This document shows positions 61,973 through 64,000 of a stretch of DNA of 64,000 nt, piece by piece. A program made the translations under genes and the position numbers. Where the stretch lies: assembly GCA_964453435.1 (NCBI GenBank), contig CAYVQZ010000003.1, positions 1 through 64,000 of the forward strand, in the 5' to 3' direction. The notes under the pieces are model-generated. The model saw only the letters and a list, made by a program, of their open reading frames with translations, made no database searches and was not told where the DNA came from. The stretch is from CAYVQZ01 sp964453435 (GTDB taxonomy: Bacteria; Abyssobacteria; SURF-5). Position 1 is the first letter of the stretch; every line of letters begins with the position of its first letter.

Positions 61973-63820
61973 TCAATACCTCGCTTCCCGAACGAAGAAA
62001 ACGCACTCATGAGGTTGGAGGTTCAGTTTTTCGCGTCCGGTGGAAACGATGTTGTCCGGAATGTTGCTGCCCGGCCCTTGCCACCGTGGTTCCGATGAAT
62101 CCAATTGTTTGCTCCACGAACCCGCGGGCAACTCGAGCTCGGCCGTTTTTCGGGTTGCGCCGAAATGAAGCGCCAGCAGACCCTCACAATTTCCTTTCCA
62201 GCGGCGTACGGTCAGGACATCGGTTGATTGATATTCGAAAACCTCCATGTGCTCCTTTCTCAGGCAAGTCAACGCCGGCACGGTCTTTCTAAGACGAATC
62301 AATTCCTTGTAGAAATCGAACAGGACGGCGTGGCGTCCCTCGCGCCGCAGATTGTGATTCAGGCGGGTGCCGACGAATGTTTGCTCATCCTGAGGGTCAG
62401 GGGGTTGGCCCCGCCATTGGAACTGGGCAAATTCCTCTTGTCTGCCCTTTCGCACCGCCTCCACAAGTTCGGGGTCCAAATGGCTCACGAAATACGGGAA
62501 GCGGGCCGTCTCGGCGTACTCTTCCCCCATGAACAGCAACGGAATAGAAGGCGAAAGCAATACCGCTGTGGCTGCCAGCTTCAGGGCTTCAAAGGGCACC
62601 AGCTCGCTCAGGCGCTCGCCCATCATTCGGTTTCCGACCTGGTCGTGGTTCTGGTTGAAGACCACAAACCGGTTTGGATCGATATCGCGAGAGGAATTGC
62701 CGTGGCGTCGACGCCGAAATCGCGAATACCTGCCCGAGTAGACGTAGCCCTCGCGAAAAGCCGTTGCCAGGTCCGTCAATTCCCCAAAATCCTGGTAATA
62801 GCCGTCTTCCTCTTCTGTGAGCAACGCATGCAAGGCATGATGGAAGTCGTCGTTCCACTGGGCGTCCAGACCAAGCCCCCCGAATTCTCTCGACCGAATG
62901 ATTCCGGCGTCGTTCAAATCGCTTTCCGCAATAAGGTAGACTTTTCGGCCCAGACGCTCAGCATGCGCACGCACGGCAAGCGCAAGCTGTTCGAGGAACG
63001 GCTGCGCCGAAAAGTCCAGTATGGCGTGCACCGCGTCAATGCGCAGCGCATCGATGTGAAATTCCGCAATCCAATAGATTGCATTTTCGATGAAGAAGTG
63101 GCGAACGCCGTCGCTGTATTCGCCGTCGTAATTTACCGCTGCTCCCCACGGGGTCTTGTATCGGTCGGTGAAATACGGGCCATAATCCCGGAGATAGTTT
63201 CCTTCAGGCCCCAGGTGATTGTACACCACGTCCAGGACAACCGCCAGCCCCTTTGCGTGGGCCGCGTTCACGAGCCGCTTCAGCCCTGCGGGTCCGCCAT
63301 ACGAATTCTGAACGGCAAACGGGTAAGCACCGTCATAGCCCCAATTACGACTGCCCGGAAACTGAGCGACCGGCATAAGTTCTATCGCGGTTATGTCCAG
63401 TTCCTTCAAGTATTCGAGGCGCCGGATAACGGCGTCGAAGACGCCCTCTTGCGAGAAGGTTCCCACATGGACCTCATAGAGTATGTACTCATCGATGGAA
63501 AGGCCGGTCCACCGACCGTCGGTCCAGTCAAATCGGGGATCAATTACCTGCGACGGCTTATGAACGCCTTCCGGTTGAAAACGGGAGGCCGGGTCGGGAC
63601 GCTCGATGTTCTCATCCAGCCGGTACAGGTATCGTGTTCCCGGATTCACGCCGTCAACAACCGCCTCATGATAGCCCCATTCGTTATTGCTCAATGGAAC
63701 GAGGCGCTCGCGGGGGGCGAGGAGGCGCACCTCGACCCTGTGTGCGAGAGGAGCCCACACGCGAAAGCAACAGCGATTCCCTCCCAGGTAGTTCGCCCCA
63801 AGGCTGACAATCGAGTTCAT
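61973..63820 (-). CDS. treZ: malto-oligosyltrehalose trehalohydrolase
   Basis: A 615-residue GH13 enzyme releasing trehalose from maltooligosyl trehalose. The N-terminal CBM48-like domain (RCCFRVWAPLAHRVEVRLL) is followed by the barrel with VVYNHLGPEGNYLRDYGPYF, nucleophile Asp in DALRIDAVHAI, acid Glu in LIAESDLND and FNQNHDQVGNRMMGERLS. Start overlaps the glgB stop by 4 bp (ATGA). It forms one trehalose pathway with treY. Confidence 0.96.
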   Translation of the reverse strand: MNSIVSLGANYLGGNRCCFRVWAPLAHRVEVRLLAPRERLVPLSNNEWGYHEAVVDGVNPGTRYLYRLDENIERPDPASRFQPEGVHKPSQVIDPRFDWTDGRWTGLSIDEYILYEVHVGTFSQEGVFDAVIRRLEYLKELDITAIELMPVAQFPGSRNWGYDGAYPFAVQNSYGGPAGLKRLVNAAHAKGLAVVLDVVYNHLGPEGNYLRDYGPYFTDRYKTPWGAAVNYDGEYSDGVRHFFIENAIYWIAEFHIDALRIDAVHAILDFSAQPFLEQLALAVRAHAERLGRKVYLIAESDLNDAGIIRSREFGGLGLDAQWNDDFHHALHALLTEEEDGYYQDFGELTDLATAFREGYVYSGRYSRFRRRRHGNSSRDIDPNRFVVFNQNHDQVGNRMMGERLSELVPFEALKLAATAVLLSPSIPLLFMGEEYAETARFPYFVSHLDPELVEAVRKGRQEEFAQFQWRGQPPDPQDEQTFVGTRLNHNLRREGRHAVLFDFYKELIRLRKTVPALTCLRKEHMEVFEYQSTDVLTVRRWKGNCEGLLALHFGATRKTAELELPAGSWSKQLDSSEPRWQGPGSNIPDNIVSTGREKLNLQPHECVFFVREARY

Positions 63821-64000
63821 ATGTCCTCGCCTTCGCCCTTCAAGAAGAGCGCACCGAGCGGGGGCAGGCTGAGATTCAGGGCATAAGGCCGTCCGTGGAC
63901 TTGAACCGGCGCCGCCTCGACTCCTCCCATATTTCCGAAGCCGCTCCCTCCGTACTGCGACGAGTCGCTGTTTAACGCCTCTTTCCAGAAGCCTCCATGC
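63817..64000 (-). CDS. glgB: 1,4-alpha-glucan branching enzyme, C-terminal end (partial)
   Basis: Only about 60 codons are in the window; the gene runs off the right edge. The visible part reads GFWKEALNSDSSQYGGSGFG, then NMGGVEAAPVQVHGRPYAL and LSLPPLGALFLK, matching the C-terminal beta domain of GlgB, which makes alpha-1,6 branches in glycogen. It overlaps treZ by 4 bp and would be the first known gene of this operon. Confidence 0.85.
   Translation of the reverse strand, partial: HGGFWKEALNSDSSQYGGSGFGNMGGVEAAPVQVHGRPYALNLSLPPLGALFLKGEGEDI

Noticed and set aside
62228..63886. 552-codon plus-strand ORF
   Set aside because: Antisense shadow of treZ and the end of glgB.
1..64000. CRISPR arrays, rRNA and tRNA genes
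   Set aside because: No regularly spaced direct repeats and no cloverleaf or conserved rRNA segments were seen by eye. A covariance-model scan would be needed to exclude a short RNA.

Overview
The window looks like a contig from an uncultivated, probably Gram-negative bacterium. GC content is mid-50s by eye, genes are tightly packed, start codons include GTG and TTG, and there is a Wzm/Wzt-type polysaccharide exporter. I cannot name the phylum. I saw no rRNA, tRNA or CRISPR array.

Region 1 (1-9660) is accessory DNA. On the minus strand a MNT/HepT (HEPN) toxin-antitoxin pair is followed at once by a PLD-nuclease/helicase protein, then by a frame-broken gene. Next come a chimeric ORF joining a restriction-methylase N-terminus to a RAYT transposase C-terminus, an orphan acetolactate-synthase-like ThDP enzyme with its own promoter, and a second MNT/HepT pair split by repeats. 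A dispersed repeat family built around GGGACAGTCCC-type sequence fills the gaps and reappears near 44 kb.

Region 2 (9795-41314) is a large surface-glycan locus. It opens with a sigma70-type promoter and an EPS-type winged-helix regulator fused to a Rossmann domain. It then encodes an ABC exporter (Wzm/Wzt with a glycan-binding tail), a B12-binding radical SAM protein, three methyltransferases, a GT-C-like membrane protein, a sulfotransferase-like protein, seven glycosyltransferase genes (one a double GT4), an NAD-dependent epimerase, and four paralogous membrane-anchored alkaline-phosphatase-superfamily proteins. These four have Thr where sulfatases carry the formylglycine Cys or Ser. Several glycosyltransferases of different families end in the same kind of coiled-coil plus basic tail. 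The likely product is an ABC-exported O-antigen or exopolysaccharide that is methylated, possibly sulfated, and processed outside the membrane.

Region 3 (41376-49963) is mostly housekeeping on the minus strand: aroF-scpB-rluB with a strong promoter and a palindrome on its -35 box, a four-gene operon (GDPD, DUF362, FAD oxidoreductase, methyltransferase), and a divergent CTP synthase.

Region 4 (49935-64000) has a plus-strand B12 radical SAM protein, a GH38 alpha-mannosidase overlapping a rhomboid protease, and a minus-strand glycogen/trehalose operon (glgB end, treZ, GH57/DUF3536, treY, malQ) with overlapping or abutting genes.
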